Assembly: GCA_900466875.1 (NCBI GenBank) | Contig: UBNQ01000036.1 | Span: forward strand, 37,593 to 101,592 | Direction of reading: 5' to 3' | DNA from: Hyphomicrobiales bacterium | Lineage (GTDB): Bacteria; Pseudomonadota; Alphaproteobacteria; Rhizobiales; Rhizobiaceae | DNA length: 64,000 nt | Notes under the pieces: generated by a model | Databases searched by the model: none | What the model saw: the letters and a program-made list of their open reading frames with translations, nothing else | What the model was told of the DNA's origin: nothing | Position numbers and translations under genes: made by a program | In this document: in pieces, positions 52,393 to 61,123 of the stretch | Layout: every line of letters begins with the position of its first letter | Position numbering within the stretch: the stretch's first letter is position 1

Positions 52393-55300
52393 TTGAATTC
52401 TCAGCCCATGATTTTTAGCGGGCGTGGCGTAACCGCCGTGCTTGGCCCTACCAATACCGGCAAGACGCATTACGCGATCGAGCGCATGGTGGCGCATGGA
52501 TCCGGCGTGATCGGTCTGCCGCTCCGGTTGCTGGCGCGCGAAGTCTATACGCGGCTGGTGGAAAAGGTCGGGCATCACAATGTCGCGTTGATCACCGGCG
52601 AAGAAAAGATCACCCCGCATATGGCCCGCTATTCGGTCTGCACCGTCGAAGCGATGCCGCGCGAAACCAAGGCCTCCTTCGTTGCGATCGATGAAGTGCA
52701 GCTTGCCGGCGATCTCGAGCGTGGCCATATCTTCACCGACCGCATCCTGCATTTGCGCGGCCGTGACGAGACCCTGCTTTTGGGCGCCGGTACGATGCGG
52801 CCGATCCTGGAGAGGCTTCTGCCCGGCATCACGGTGATCGAGCGGCCAAGGCTTTCGCAGCTTTTTTATGCCGGCCAGAAGAAGATCACGCGCCTGCCGC
52901 AACGGACCGCCATCGTCGCCTTTTCGGCGGACGAGGTCTATGCGATTGCCGAACTGATCCGCCGCCAGCGCGGCGGCGCGGCCGTCGTGCTCGGAGCACT
53001 CAGCCCGCGCACCCGCAATGCCCAGGTTGGCCTTTATCAGGAGGGTGACGTCGAATATCTGGTCGCAACCGATGCGATCGGCATGGGTCTCAATCTCGAT
53101 GTCGATCATGTCGCCTTTGCACAGGACCGGAAATTCGACGGATACCAGTTCCGCAATCTCAATCCCGCCGAAATGGCGCAGATCGCCGGTCGTGCGGGAC
53201 GTCATCTGCGGGACGGTACGTTCGGGGTCACGGGACAGGTCGCGCCGTTCGACGACGAACTGGTGGAGCGGATCGAGGGGCATCATTTCGACAGCGTGAA
53301 GGTGCTGCAGTGGCGTTCGAAAAACCTGAATTTTTCTTCGCTGAACGAGTTGCGGAAAAGCCTTGATGCCAGCCCGACGATCCAGGGGCTGACGCGTGCT
53401 TTGCCGGCTACCGACAGCCAGGCGCTCGATTATCTCTCCCGCTATTCGGAGGTGAAGGATATCGTCAATACGCCTGAGCGGGTGGAAACATTATGGGACG
53501 CCTGCGCGCTTCCCGACTACAGAAGAATTGCGCCCGCGCAGCATGCTGACCTCATTTCGACGCTTTTCTTCGATCTTGTGCGTCGCGGCACGGTGAACGA
53601 AGACTTCATGGCGGAACAGGTTCGCCGAGCCGACCGCACCGACGGCGAAATCGATACCCTGTCTGCGCGAATCGCGCAGATCCGGACCTGGACCTATGTG
53701 TCAAACCGACCCGGCTGGCTTGCCGATCCGACACACTGGCAAGAAAAGACACGGGAAATCGAGGATAGGTTGTCGGACGCGCTACATGAAAGGTTGACGA
53801 AACGCTTTGTTGATCGCAGGACATCTGTGCTCATGAGGCGCCTAAGAGAGAATGCGATGCTGGAAGCAGAAATCAGTGTGAATGGCGATGTGTTTGTCGA
53901 AGGACATCACGTCGGACAGTTGGCGGGATTCCGCTTTACTCCGGTCTCCGGGACCGAAGGACCGGATGCCAAGGCTGTTCAGGCCGCCTCACAAAAAGCG
54001 CTGGCGCTGGAATTCGAGGCGCGCGCCGCCCGTCTTTACGCGTCCGGCAATAACGATCTTGCTGTCGGCTCCGACGGCTTCGTGCGGTGGCTGGGCGATC
54101 CGGTCGGCCGCCTCGCGGCCAGCGACCACGTCATGCGTCCGCGCGTGATCCTGCTGTCGGACGAGCAATTGACCGGCGCTGCCCGCGAACATGTGGCTGC
54201 CCGTATCGAGCGCTTCGTCAATCATCACATCGCGACCGTTCTGAAGCCGCTCGACGACCTGTCGCGCGCCGAAGACCTGCAGGGTCTGGCGAAGGGCCTC
54301 GCGTTCCAGATCGTCGAAAACCTCGGCGTGCTGTTCCGTCGCGACGTGTCGGAGGATGTGAAGTCCCTGGATCAGGATGCGCGCGCCTCGATGCGCCGCT
54401 ACGGCATCCGCTTCGGCGCCTACCATGTCTTCATGCCTGCATTGTTGAAGCCGGCTCCGGCCGAACTCATCACCCTGCTCTGGGCGCTGAAAAACGACGG
54501 CCTCGACAAGCCGGGTTACGGCGATCTCATTCCGGCGCTTGCCGCAGGACGCACGTCGGTTGTTGCCGATCCATCCTTCGAGCGGATGTTCTACAAGCTT
54601 GCCGGTTTCCGTTTCCTCGGAAAACGTGCGGTGCGCGTCGATATTCTCGAACGCCTTGCCGACCTGATCCGTCCGCTGCTGCAGTGGAAGCCGGGTGCAG
54701 CGTCGCGTCCGGAAGGCGCTTATGACGGCCGCCGCTTCACCACGACGACGGCCATGCTGTCGATCCTGGGTGCGACGCCGGACGATATGGAAGAAATTCT
54801 GAAGGGTCTCGGCTACCGTGCCGATTCCGTGACGGCCGAGGAAGCTCAGACCTATCTCGCCAGCCTGGCACCGGCATCTGCCGCAGCTACCGCGACCGCA
54901 GACGAAACCGCCGCGGCGGAAATGTCGGCTGAAGTATCTGTCGCTGAAGAGACGGCAGATACGGACACTGCCGAAACCCAGCCGGAAACGGAAACCGCAG
55001 CGGTGGAAGAGGCTGTTGCGGAAGATGCCGTTACCGAGACGGTTTCCGAGCCTGCTGCAGCAGAGGCACCTGTCGAAGCCGAAGCCTCGGTCGACACTCC
55101 AGTTGAGGCTCCCGCCGAAGCCGAAGAGCCGAAGCCGGTTCTGTTGTGGCGTCCGGGCGGTGGCCGCGAAAACAACCAGCGTGGTGGCCGTCCGCAGGGA
55201 GACCGCCGTGGAAACGGTGGCGACCGTGGTGGTGATCGTGGCGGCCAGCGCAATGCCGGTGGTGAAAATGCACCGCAGGGTCGTCGTGACGGCGACCGTC

Positions 55301-55572
55301 GTGACAATCGGCGTGGCGGCGGTGACCAGGACAAGCGCGAAGCCGGTGGCGGTCGCGACCGCACCAACGACCAGCGTGGCAACAAACGTCCGCAGGGCGA
55401 TCGTCCGTTCCGCGGCGAGCGCAACGAGGGCGGTCCGCGTCCGGAACGTGGCGGGGCCAAAAACAACCAGCCCGCACGCTTCGAGGCCAAGCCGCCGCGC
55501 AAGGAAAAGCCGATCGATCCGGATTCTCCTTTCGCAAAACTGGCAGCCCTCAAGGAGCAGATGAAGAAGTAA
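52393..55572 (+). CDS. SUV3-like ATP-dependent RNA helicase with RG-rich tail
   Basis: 1059 residues. An SF2 helicase related to mitochondrial SUV3, which unwinds RNA for degradation. Walker A GPTNTGKTHYA (residue 18 on), DEVQ box at 100-103, and QIAGRAGRH in the C-terminal helicase lobe. After the core the chain turns acidic and Ala/Glu-rich (about 835-920), then into a Gly/Arg/Asn/Asp-rich low-complexity region (about 920-1040) full of RGG-like repeats, ending KLAALKEQMKK. Such tails bind RNA. TTG 52393 is used (CGGAA upstream); ATG 52408 is the alternative. The S4 RNA-binding gene follows after 6 bases. Confidence 0.88.
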   Translation: MNSQPMIFSGRGVTAVLGPTNTGKTHYAIERMVAHGSGVIGLPLRLLAREVYTRLVEKVGHHNVALITGEEKITPHMARYSVCTVEAMPRETKASFVAIDEVQLAGDLERGHIFTDRILHLRGRDETLLLGAGTMRPILERLLPGITVIERPRLSQLFYAGQKKITRLPQRTAIVAFSADEVYAIAELIRRQRGGAAVVLGALSPRTRNAQVGLYQEGDVEYLVATDAIGMGLNLDVDHVAFAQDRKFDGYQFRNLNPAEMAQIAGRAGRHLRDGTFGVTGQVAPFDDELVERIEGHHFDSVKVLQWRSKNLNFSSLNELRKSLDASPTIQGLTRALPATDSQALDYLSRYSEVKDIVNTPERVETLWDACALPDYRRIAPAQHADLISTLFFDLVRRGTVNEDFMAEQVRRADRTDGEIDTLSARIAQIRTWTYVSNRPGWLADPTHWQEKTREIEDRLSDALHERLTKRFVDRRTSVLMRRLRENAMLEAEISVNGDVFVEGHHVGQLAGFRFTPVSGTEGPDAKAVQAASQKALALEFEARAARLYASGNNDLAVGSDGFVRWLGDPVGRLAASDHVMRPRVILLSDEQLTGAAREHVAARIERFVNHHIATVLKPLDDLSRAEDLQGLAKGLAFQIVENLGVLFRRDVSEDVKSLDQDARASMRRYGIRFGAYHVFMPALLKPAPAELITLLWALKNDGLDKPGYGDLIPALAAGRTSVVADPSFERMFYKLAGFRFLGKRAVRVDILERLADLIRPLLQWKPGAASRPEGAYDGRRFTTTTAMLSILGATPDDMEEILKGLGYRADSVTAEEAQTYLASLAPASAAATATADETAAAEMSAEVSVAEETADTDTAETQPETETAAVEEAVAEDAVTETVSEPAAAEAPVEAEASVDTPVEAPAEAEEPKPVLLWRPGGGRENNQRGGRPQGDRRGNGGDRGGDRGGQRNAGGENAPQGRRDGDRRDNRRGGGDQDKREAGGGRDRTNDQRGNKRPQGDRPFRGERNEGGPRPERGGAKNNQPARFEAKPPRKEKPIDPDSPFAKLAALKEQMKK

Positions 55573-55578
55573 GGGGTC

Positions 55579-56016
55579 ATGACTGAAAAGCCATCAGAGG
55601 ATTTGCGGCAACGCATCGACAAATGGCTTTTCTTCACCCGCATGGTGAAGTCTCGATCACTCGCTCAGGGCCTGCTCAGTTCAGGCCATGTGAAGGTGAA
55701 CGGGACTTCGATCCGCCAGCCGAGTTTTCAGGTCAAAGCCGGCGACAGGGTGGAAATTTCACTTGAGCGACGTGACCTGATCCTGATCGTCAAATCTGCC
55801 GGCGAGCGGCGCGGTCCTTACGAGGAAGCCAAGGAGCTCTACGAGGATCTGACGCCACCGCGCGAAAAAACCGAGCGGCTGACTGCGCTGGAGCAGGCGC
55901 AGCGCGCCAAGGGTTCCGGTCGCCCGACCAAGAAGGAACGCCGCGAGACGGACCGTCTTTTTCCCTCTGCCGGCGACGGTGACCTGGGCTCCGGTAGCGA
56001 TTGGCACGACGATTAG
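55579..56016 (+). CDS. S4-domain RNA-binding protein (Hsp15/HslR-like)
   Basis: 145 residues. The S4 domain is at about residues 9-75: RIDKWLFFTRMVKSRSLAQG, then GHVKVNGTSIRQPS and VEISLERRDL. The linker GERRGPYEEAKELYEDLTPP is typical of Hsp15-like proteins, which rescue stalled 50S-nascent chain complexes in E. coli. The C-terminus is Lys/Arg then acidic. It lies 6 bases after the helicase stop, so both belong to one operon with an RNA theme. Confidence 0.87.
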   Translation: MTEKPSEDLRQRIDKWLFFTRMVKSRSLAQGLLSSGHVKVNGTSIRQPSFQVKAGDRVEISLERRDLILIVKSAGERRGPYEEAKELYEDLTPPREKTERLTALEQAQRAKGSGRPTKKERRETDRLFPSAGDGDLGSGSDWHDD

Positions 56017-56209
56017 AAAATGTGCCCCGTTTCCGGCTTTTTTCGAAATGCTTTATCCTTGCTAAGCTTGGATAAAGGCTTTACGTGACGTTCGAAAATG
56101 CCGGATAGCCCGCCTCTGTCGTTCCAGCGGTTGCGTTGCCCCCGTCCGGCCCTCGGGGCCCGACCTTTCCCAATCGAGTCCTGATCAACGCGTTGATGTG
56201 GAGTGCTTC

Positions 56210-56548
56210 ATGACTTACGTCGTGACCGATAACTGTGTCCGCTGCAAATATACCGACTGTGTCGAAGTCTGCCCGGTGGATTGCTTCTATGAAGGCGAGA
56301 ATTTTCTCGTCATTCACCCCGATGAATGCATCGATTGCGGCGTATGCGAACCGGAATGTCCTGCCGAGGCGATCAAGCCCGATACCGAGCCGGGGCTGGA
56401 CAAGTGGTTGCAGATCAATTCCGAGTTTGCCCAGATCTGGCCAAACATCACGATCAAGAAAGATCCGATGGACGGCGCCAAGGAGCTTGACGGAGAAGCA
56501 GGCAAGTACGAGAAGTATTTCTCGCCGGAACCCGGCAAGGGTGATTGA
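56210..56548 (+). CDS. fdxA: 7Fe-8S ferredoxin
   Basis: 112 residues, the FdxA type. Two clusters: CVRCKYTDCVEVCPVDCF (mixed [3Fe-4S]/[4Fe-4S] ligands) and CIDCGVCEPECPAEA, followed by the long helical C-terminus (EPGLDKWLQINSEFAQIW). A soluble low-potential electron carrier. ATG 56210 is favoured (GGAG upstream); the GTG four codons earlier is less likely. Confidence 0.95.
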   Translation: MTYVVTDNCVRCKYTDCVEVCPVDCFYEGENFLVIHPDECIDCGVCEPECPAEAIKPDTEPGLDKWLQINSEFAQIWPNITIKKDPMDGAKELDGEAGKYEKYFSPEPGKGD

Positions 56549-56937
56549 GCTAGAATGCGCCTGCCTTGCTGTCGCAGGCGCCATTCAAGCGTTGCTGCTT
56601 TCACAGGCAGAACGCTATAATGTTGCTCTGCGGACTCTGTGAAGCAAATTATTGATTTCCGCACTTTTTTGTGGTAGACAAGAGACACTGTTCCACAAGG
56701 CGGCACTCGCGTGCCCAAAAAACATCACGAAAGCACAGATCAATCACACGCTCTCTCCGAGACATAACGTCGGTTCATGTTGTCGGTCGCAGCTCAGCGA
56801 TGGGATTTGTTTTTTCGCGCGCGTTTTGTCGGACCAGTATGGAGTGACCCGACGGTTTCCCCCGTCTCATCCGGGCCTGACAGACCCGGCTTTCCCCTGA
56901 CCCGATATGGGTGAGTAGAAGGGAGTTTTTGAAACGA
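56549..56937. other. Noncoding leader and promoter region of carD
   Basis: About 390 bases without a gene. A sigma-70-like promoter can be read at 56652-56680, which would leave a 5' leader of about 250 bases. Near the end there is a short hairpin CCGGG/CCCGG (around 56871-56889). Confidence 0.5.
56652..56680 (+). promoter_or_regulatory. Candidate sigma-70 promoter for carD
   Basis: TTGATT at 56652-56657, a 17-base spacer, then TAGACA at 56675-56680. Reasonable but inexact boxes. Confidence 0.4.
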
Positions 56938-57510
56938 ATGACGACTCAGCAGAAAAAGAATTCCCCGGCTCGCCAGGGCTTCAAGACCGGCGAATCGATC
57001 GTGTATCCCGCTCACGGCGTTGGTACGATTACCGCGATTGAAGAGCAAGAAGTTGCTGGCATGAAGCTTGAGCTTTTTGTAATCGACTTCGAAAAGGATA
57101 AAATGCGCCTGAAGGTGCCGGTCGCAAAGGCCGTAGCTATCGGCATGCGCAAGCTTTCGGAAACGGATTTCGTCGAGCGCGCGCTCAAGGTTGTGCAGGG
57201 CAAGGCTCGTGTGAAGCGCACCATGTGGTCGCGCCGCGCCCAGGAATATGATGCAAAGATCAATTCCGGTGACCTGATTTCTATCGCTGAAGTGGTCCGC
57301 GATCTCTATCGCGCTGAAAACCAGCCGGAACAGTCTTATTCCGAGCGTCAGCTTTATGAGGCTGCTCTCGACCGGATGGCCCGTGAAATCGCAGCCGTCA
57401 ACAAGATGTCGGATACCGAGGCTGTTCGTCTTGTAGAGGTCAATCTTGCCAAAGGACCCAAGCGCGGCAAGAGCCTTGATGAGGATGAAGCGCAGGAAGA
57501 AGCTGCCTGA
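56938..57510 (+). CDS. carD: CarD/CdnL-family RNA polymerase-binding regulator
   Basis: 190 residues. The N-terminal RNAP-interaction domain begins FKTGESIVYPAHGVGTITAI with EVAGMKLELFVIDF, and the C-terminal helical DNA-binding part has the conserved tryptophan motif (TMWSRRAQEYDAKINSGDL) and RQLYEAALDRMAREIAAV. Such proteins bind RNA polymerase and stabilise the open promoter complex, including at rRNA genes. It ends with an acidic tail and a strong terminator. The start could instead be TTG 56929; the ATG follows GGGAG at a long distance. Confidence 0.92.
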   Translation: MTTQQKKNSPARQGFKTGESIVYPAHGVGTITAIEEQEVAGMKLELFVIDFEKDKMRLKVPVAKAVAIGMRKLSETDFVERALKVVQGKARVKRTMWSRRAQEYDAKINSGDLISIAEVVRDLYRAENQPEQSYSERQLYEAALDRMAREIAAVNKMSDTEAVRLVEVNLAKGPKRGKSLDEDEAQEEAA

Positions 57511-57531
57511 TTTTTCTGAAATACAGCCATA

Positions 57532-57560
57532 AAAAAACCCGGCCTCGAGCCGGGTTTTTT
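57532..57560 (+). terminator. Rho-independent terminator after carD
   Basis: A 12-bp stem AAAAAACCCGGC / GCCGGGTTTTTT with a 5-nt loop and a T-run, 22 bases after the stop. Confidence 0.93.
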
Positions 57561-57564
57561 TATT

Positions 57565-57589
57565 GGAACTTTTGTGTTGTTGCCGCGTT
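57565..57589 (+). promoter_or_regulatory. EcfG/RpoE2-type promoter of rpoH2
   Basis: GGAAC at 57565-57569, 16 bases, CGTT at 57586-57589: exact general-stress consensus. A second near-match (GGAAC 57598-57602, N16, CGTA 57619-57622) follows immediately. rpoH2 being controlled by the general stress sigma factor is known in S. meliloti. The leader to the ATG is about 195 bases. Confidence 0.8.
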
Positions 57590-57790
57590 AACCCGCCGGA
57601 ACGGCGAATTGATTGCTGCGTAACGCTGCCCTCGGTTCCCTTCTGAAACTGTTGCGACCAGGATGTTCCGGGTCGCTGATGAGGGGGCGAGATCAGCAGT
57701 CCGAACTAACGTTGGCATCCTTCGCGGATGTGCGTATGGCAAGGTTTCCCGCTGTTCATCGTCATATCAGAACCGTTGACGGAGAAGACG

Positions 57791-58654
57791 ATGACAGCCA
57801 TGTCCGCAGACCGCACAATGATCAAGATAGCGATGTCAGCTCCCTATCTCGCCCGGGAAGAGGAGCGTGATCTCGCCATCCGATGGAAAGACGGCCAGGA
57901 TCAGAACGCACGAAACCAGATTGCGCTTGCGCATATGCGTCTCGTCATCGCCATGGCCTCGAAGTTTCGTGGCTTCGGTCTGCCGATGAGTGATCTCGTT
58001 CAAGAAGGTTATGTAGGGCTGCTTGAGGCGGCGGCAAGGTTCGAGCCGGCCCGGGACGTTCGTTTTTCAACCTATGCAAGCTGGTGGATCCGCGCTTCCA
58101 TGCAGGATTACATTCTGCGCAACTGGTCGATCGTGCGCGGCGGTACCAGTTCGGCGCAAAAAGCCCTGTTTTTCAACCTTCGTCGTCTCAGGGCAAAACT
58201 TGCCCGCGGCGACAGCAATCTGACTGCCCGTGCGATCCATGAGGAGATTGCGGTAGCACTCGGTGTCAGCGTCAACGACGTGCAGACGATGGATGCGCGT
58301 CTTTCCGCCAACGATGCCTCGCTTCAGGCGCCGACGATCGCCGGCGACGCGGATAGCGGTGAGCGTCTCGACATGCTGGAAAGCAACGAACCGCTTCCCG
58401 ACGAGCAGGTTTCCGGAATGATCGACGGCGAGCGTCGGCTGAAGTGGCTGCAAGGCGCGCTGACCAAGCTTAACGACCGTGAAAAGAAGATTATTCGCGC
58501 CCGCCGGCTGACGGATGACGGTGCGACGCTCGAAGCTCTCGGTACCGAACTTGGAATTTCCAAGGAGCGCGTGCGCCAGATCGAAAGCCGCGCCATCGAA
58601 AAGCTGAAATCGGCGCTCGTCTCCGCCAATCCGCAGATGGCTGCCGTCTGCTGA
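57791..58654 (+). CDS. rpoH2: Sigma-32-type sigma factor RpoH2
   Basis: 287 residues from an ATG with GGAGAAG upstream. Region 2 with LVIAMASKFRGFG, LVQEGYVGLLEAAARF and FSTYASWWIRASMQDYI; the RpoH box QKALFFNLRRLR; region 4 helix-turn-helix GTELGISKERVRQIE near the C-terminus. The sequence and position after carD fit the RpoH2 (stress) paralog rather than RpoH1 (heat shock). It directs RNA polymerase to stress genes, here inferred to be fed by the general stress response through its EcfG-type promoter. Confidence 0.92.
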   Translation: MTAMSADRTMIKIAMSAPYLAREEERDLAIRWKDGQDQNARNQIALAHMRLVIAMASKFRGFGLPMSDLVQEGYVGLLEAAARFEPARDVRFSTYASWWIRASMQDYILRNWSIVRGGTSSAQKALFFNLRRLRAKLARGDSNLTARAIHEEIAVALGVSVNDVQTMDARLSANDASLQAPTIAGDADSGERLDMLESNEPLPDEQVSGMIDGERRLKWLQGALTKLNDREKKIIRARRLTDDGATLEALGTELGISKERVRQIESRAIEKLKSALVSANPQMAAVC

Positions 58655-58660
58655 TCGGTG

Positions 58661-58680
58661 CGCGGTGAGATTTCACCGCG
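58661..58680. terminator. Hairpin between rpoH2 and M48 protease genes
   Basis: A perfect 8-bp stem CGCGGTGA / TCACCGCG with a 4-nt loop, directly between the stops of convergent rpoH2 and the protease. There is no long T-tract. Confidence 0.65.
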
Positions 58681-60207
58681 TTATTCGGAAATGATCTTCA
58701 TCTTCTGGCCGGGCGACACTGTCGCGCCGGCCGGCAGTGCGTTGATCAGCTTGAACAGGTCAAGCTTGCGGTCTGTGCCCATCATCCGCCCGGAAAGCGA
58801 TGCCAGAGTGTCGCTCGGGCCTACGGTGACGATGCGGACGCGAAGCGGCTTCAGCGACGCGATTTCTTCCGGCGTCATACGACGGAAAGTGTTTCGTAAA
58901 GTATCCGCCGTCGACTGCAGCGTCGTATTGCCCTTCGGCACTGCGGTCAGGAAGCGGAAAATCTGCTCGTTGAACCGGACGACAGTTACGTCGAAATCCC
59001 AGCGCTCGGCAGAGGCGCGCGCGGTTGCGGCGGGCAGGCCGTTGACGGTCGTCTCGCGCACGGTTTCGGGCTGCAATCCGGCAACCCAGCCGCTTGTCAG
59101 GTAATTGGTCAAGCTGTTGTTTTCGCCTGCGGCGACGCCATCGAAGCGGATGGCGCTTTCGCCCGGGCCGGTTGCCAGAACGGCTTCGACCTTGTTGTCG
59201 ATCCTGAAATCCGCCGGCACATCGAAACGGATGCCGAGGCTGCCATGCAGGAATGTCTGGCCGCGAACGTAGCCCTCCTGCGGGCTGTCGCCGTAAAGCA
59301 GGCCGTCGATGCCGGCGAGATAATAGTCACGGCCGCGGTCGCCGACGCCTTCCTGGCCGAAGGCGCGCGCATGGCGACGTGCCAGATCGACGCGCTGCGC
59401 GGAATTCGGGTGGCTGGAGAGAAAGTCGAGGCTCTGGTCGTTGTCCGGGTCAACCGCAGAATAACGGGCATAGGCCGCCATGGAATCGAGGAATCGGGCC
59501 GCCGCGTAAGGATCGTAACCGGCTTCGCCAAGCATGCGCACGCCGATTACGTCCGCCTGCAGTTCCTGCTGGCGGGAGAAGGCGGCCAGGCGCAGTTTTC
59601 CACGGGCGAGCGCCTGCTTGCCGGCGAGATCGCTTGACAGCACCTCGGCGACCACGCGGCTGGCAATGACTTCCGCTTCTTCCCGCTTCTGGCGCTCGAT
59701 GCCGTGATTGGCGGTGACGTGGCCCATTTCATGCGACAGCACAGCTGCGACTTCCGCCGCATCGTTGGCAAGTGCGAGAAGGCCGCGGGTGACGTAAAGA
59801 TAACCACCCGGCAGGGCGAAGGCGTTGATCGCCGGGGAATTCAGGATGGTGATGCGGAAGGACTGGGTCGGGTTTTCCGAAACTGCCGTCAATGCACCGG
59901 TGATCCGGGCGACAAGGCGTTCGGTCTTGGCATCACGATACTCGCCGCCGTAGCTTGCGACGATGCGCGGATGTTCGCGGGCACCCATCTGGGCGCGCGG
60001 ATCGTTTTTCTGGACCTGATCGACGGTCTGCGGGTTTTCCGAGGGCGAGACATTGGGCGTATAGGCCTGATCGAAGATCGACTGGCAGCCATAAAGCATT
60101 GAGGTGGCGAAAAAGAGCGTGGCGGCGGAACGGAATGCGCGGCTACGCTGCCAAAATTTCGGCCACCTGACACGATCCGTCTTTACCGTCTTCGCCTGCA
60201 CTACCAT
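58681..60207 (-). CDS. M48-family zinc metalloprotease lipoprotein
   Basis: 508 residues. A lipobox follows a hydrophobic segment (RSAATLFFATSMLYGC). The protease domain has SHEMGHVTANH with zinc-binding His and catalytic Glu, and a downstream EL-AD ligand motif (QQELQADVIG). The region DYYLAGIDGLLYGDSPQEGYV follows, and the C-terminal stretch VTVGPSDTLASLSGRM with INALPAG resembles a LysM module. Related to BepA, a periplasmic outer-membrane quality-control protease. ATG 60207 directly abuts its GGAG, so a GTG two codons on may be the real start. Confidence 0.85.
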   Translation of the reverse strand: MVVQAKTVKTDRVRWPKFWQRSRAFRSAATLFFATSMLYGCQSIFDQAYTPNVSPSENPQTVDQVQKNDPRAQMGAREHPRIVASYGGEYRDAKTERLVARITGALTAVSENPTQSFRITILNSPAINAFALPGGYLYVTRGLLALANDAAEVAAVLSHEMGHVTANHGIERQKREEAEVIASRVVAEVLSSDLAGKQALARGKLRLAAFSRQQELQADVIGVRMLGEAGYDPYAAARFLDSMAAYARYSAVDPDNDQSLDFLSSHPNSAQRVDLARRHARAFGQEGVGDRGRDYYLAGIDGLLYGDSPQEGYVRGQTFLHGSLGIRFDVPADFRIDNKVEAVLATGPGESAIRFDGVAAGENNSLTNYLTSGWVAGLQPETVRETTVNGLPAATARASAERWDFDVTVVRFNEQIFRFLTAVPKGNTTLQSTADTLRNTFRRMTPEEIASLKPLRVRIVTVGPSDTLASLSGRMMGTDRKLDLFKLINALPAGATVSPGQKMKIISE

Positions 60208-60415
60208 CTCCGGAATTACACTTCGGCATCCTGCCGTCGCGTCTGGCCTCGTCTTCCGCCTGTTGTCGCTTACCGTCTTTCGCGCCAACTGCACAGATAT
60301 TCCTAAATGAATATGTATGGTCTACCGGGTATGAAAAGAAAATAAACTCAAACGCCGATGCCATCGGGCCACGTCCAAATTGTGGCGGGCATCACGCACG
60401 CTTGATGACATTCGT

Positions 60416-61123
60416 TCACACGGTGCCCGAGAGAGCCGAAACGGGTGCGGCAAATTGCGAAAGGTAATCTGCAACCGCTTCGTTCGATGCGACCTGACCA
60501 GATTCCACCTGCAGGACGCGATGCGCGACGCGGGCGATCTCTTCCCGGTCGTGGGTGATCATGAGGACGGTGTTTGCGGTTTCGCGATGCAGCTCGAGAA
60601 GAAGTGCGGACATCTGCAGCCGCAGGTCGGCGTCGAGTGATGCGAAGGGTTCGTCCAGCAGCAGTACCGGCCTGTTGCGCAGGAGGGCGCGGGCAAAGGC
60701 GGCGCGCTGTTTTTCGCCGCCCGACAGGGAGCCCGGCATCCGTTTTTCGAAACCGGCAAGGCCGACACGAGCCAGGGCATTTTCCGCGCGGTCTCTGTCT
60801 TCGGAGGAGAGCCGCATCGACGGGCTGATGCCGAGCGCGACATTGGTGAAGATGTCGAGATGGGCAAACAGGTTATGATCCTGGAAGACCACCGAGACCG
60901 GCCTTTCCGACGGATGGCTCGAGGTCTGATCGGTTCCGGCGATGAGGATGCGGCCCGATTGCGGTTGCTCGAACCCTGCGACGAGATTGAGAAGTGTCGA
61001 TTTTCCCGCACCCGACGGGCCGGCGATCGCAGTCATCGCGCCGGCTTCGATACGGCAATCGAAATTGAAATTTGTGGCGCCGAGCTTCAGGGCGACCTTA
61101 TCAAGGACGATACCGTCAAACAT
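60416..61123 (-). CDS. thiQ: Thiamine ABC transporter ATP-binding protein ThiQ
   Basis: 235 residues. Walker A GPSGAGKST, Q-loop VFQDHNLFAHLD, signature LSGGEKQRAAFARAL, Walker B VLLLDEPFASLD, H-loop MITHDREEI. Last gene of the thiBPQ operon, overlapping thiP by 8 bases. It powers uptake of thiamine or TPP through ThiP. Confidence 0.9.
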   Translation of the reverse strand: MFDGIVLDKVALKLGATNFNFDCRIEAGAMTAIAGPSGAGKSTLLNLVAGFEQPQSGRILIAGTDQTSSHPSERPVSVVFQDHNLFAHLDIFTNVALGISPSMRLSSEDRDRAENALARVGLAGFEKRMPGSLSGGEKQRAAFARALLRNRPVLLLDEPFASLDADLRLQMSALLLELHRETANTVLMITHDREEIARVAHRVLQVESGQVASNEAVADYLSQFAAPVSALSGTV

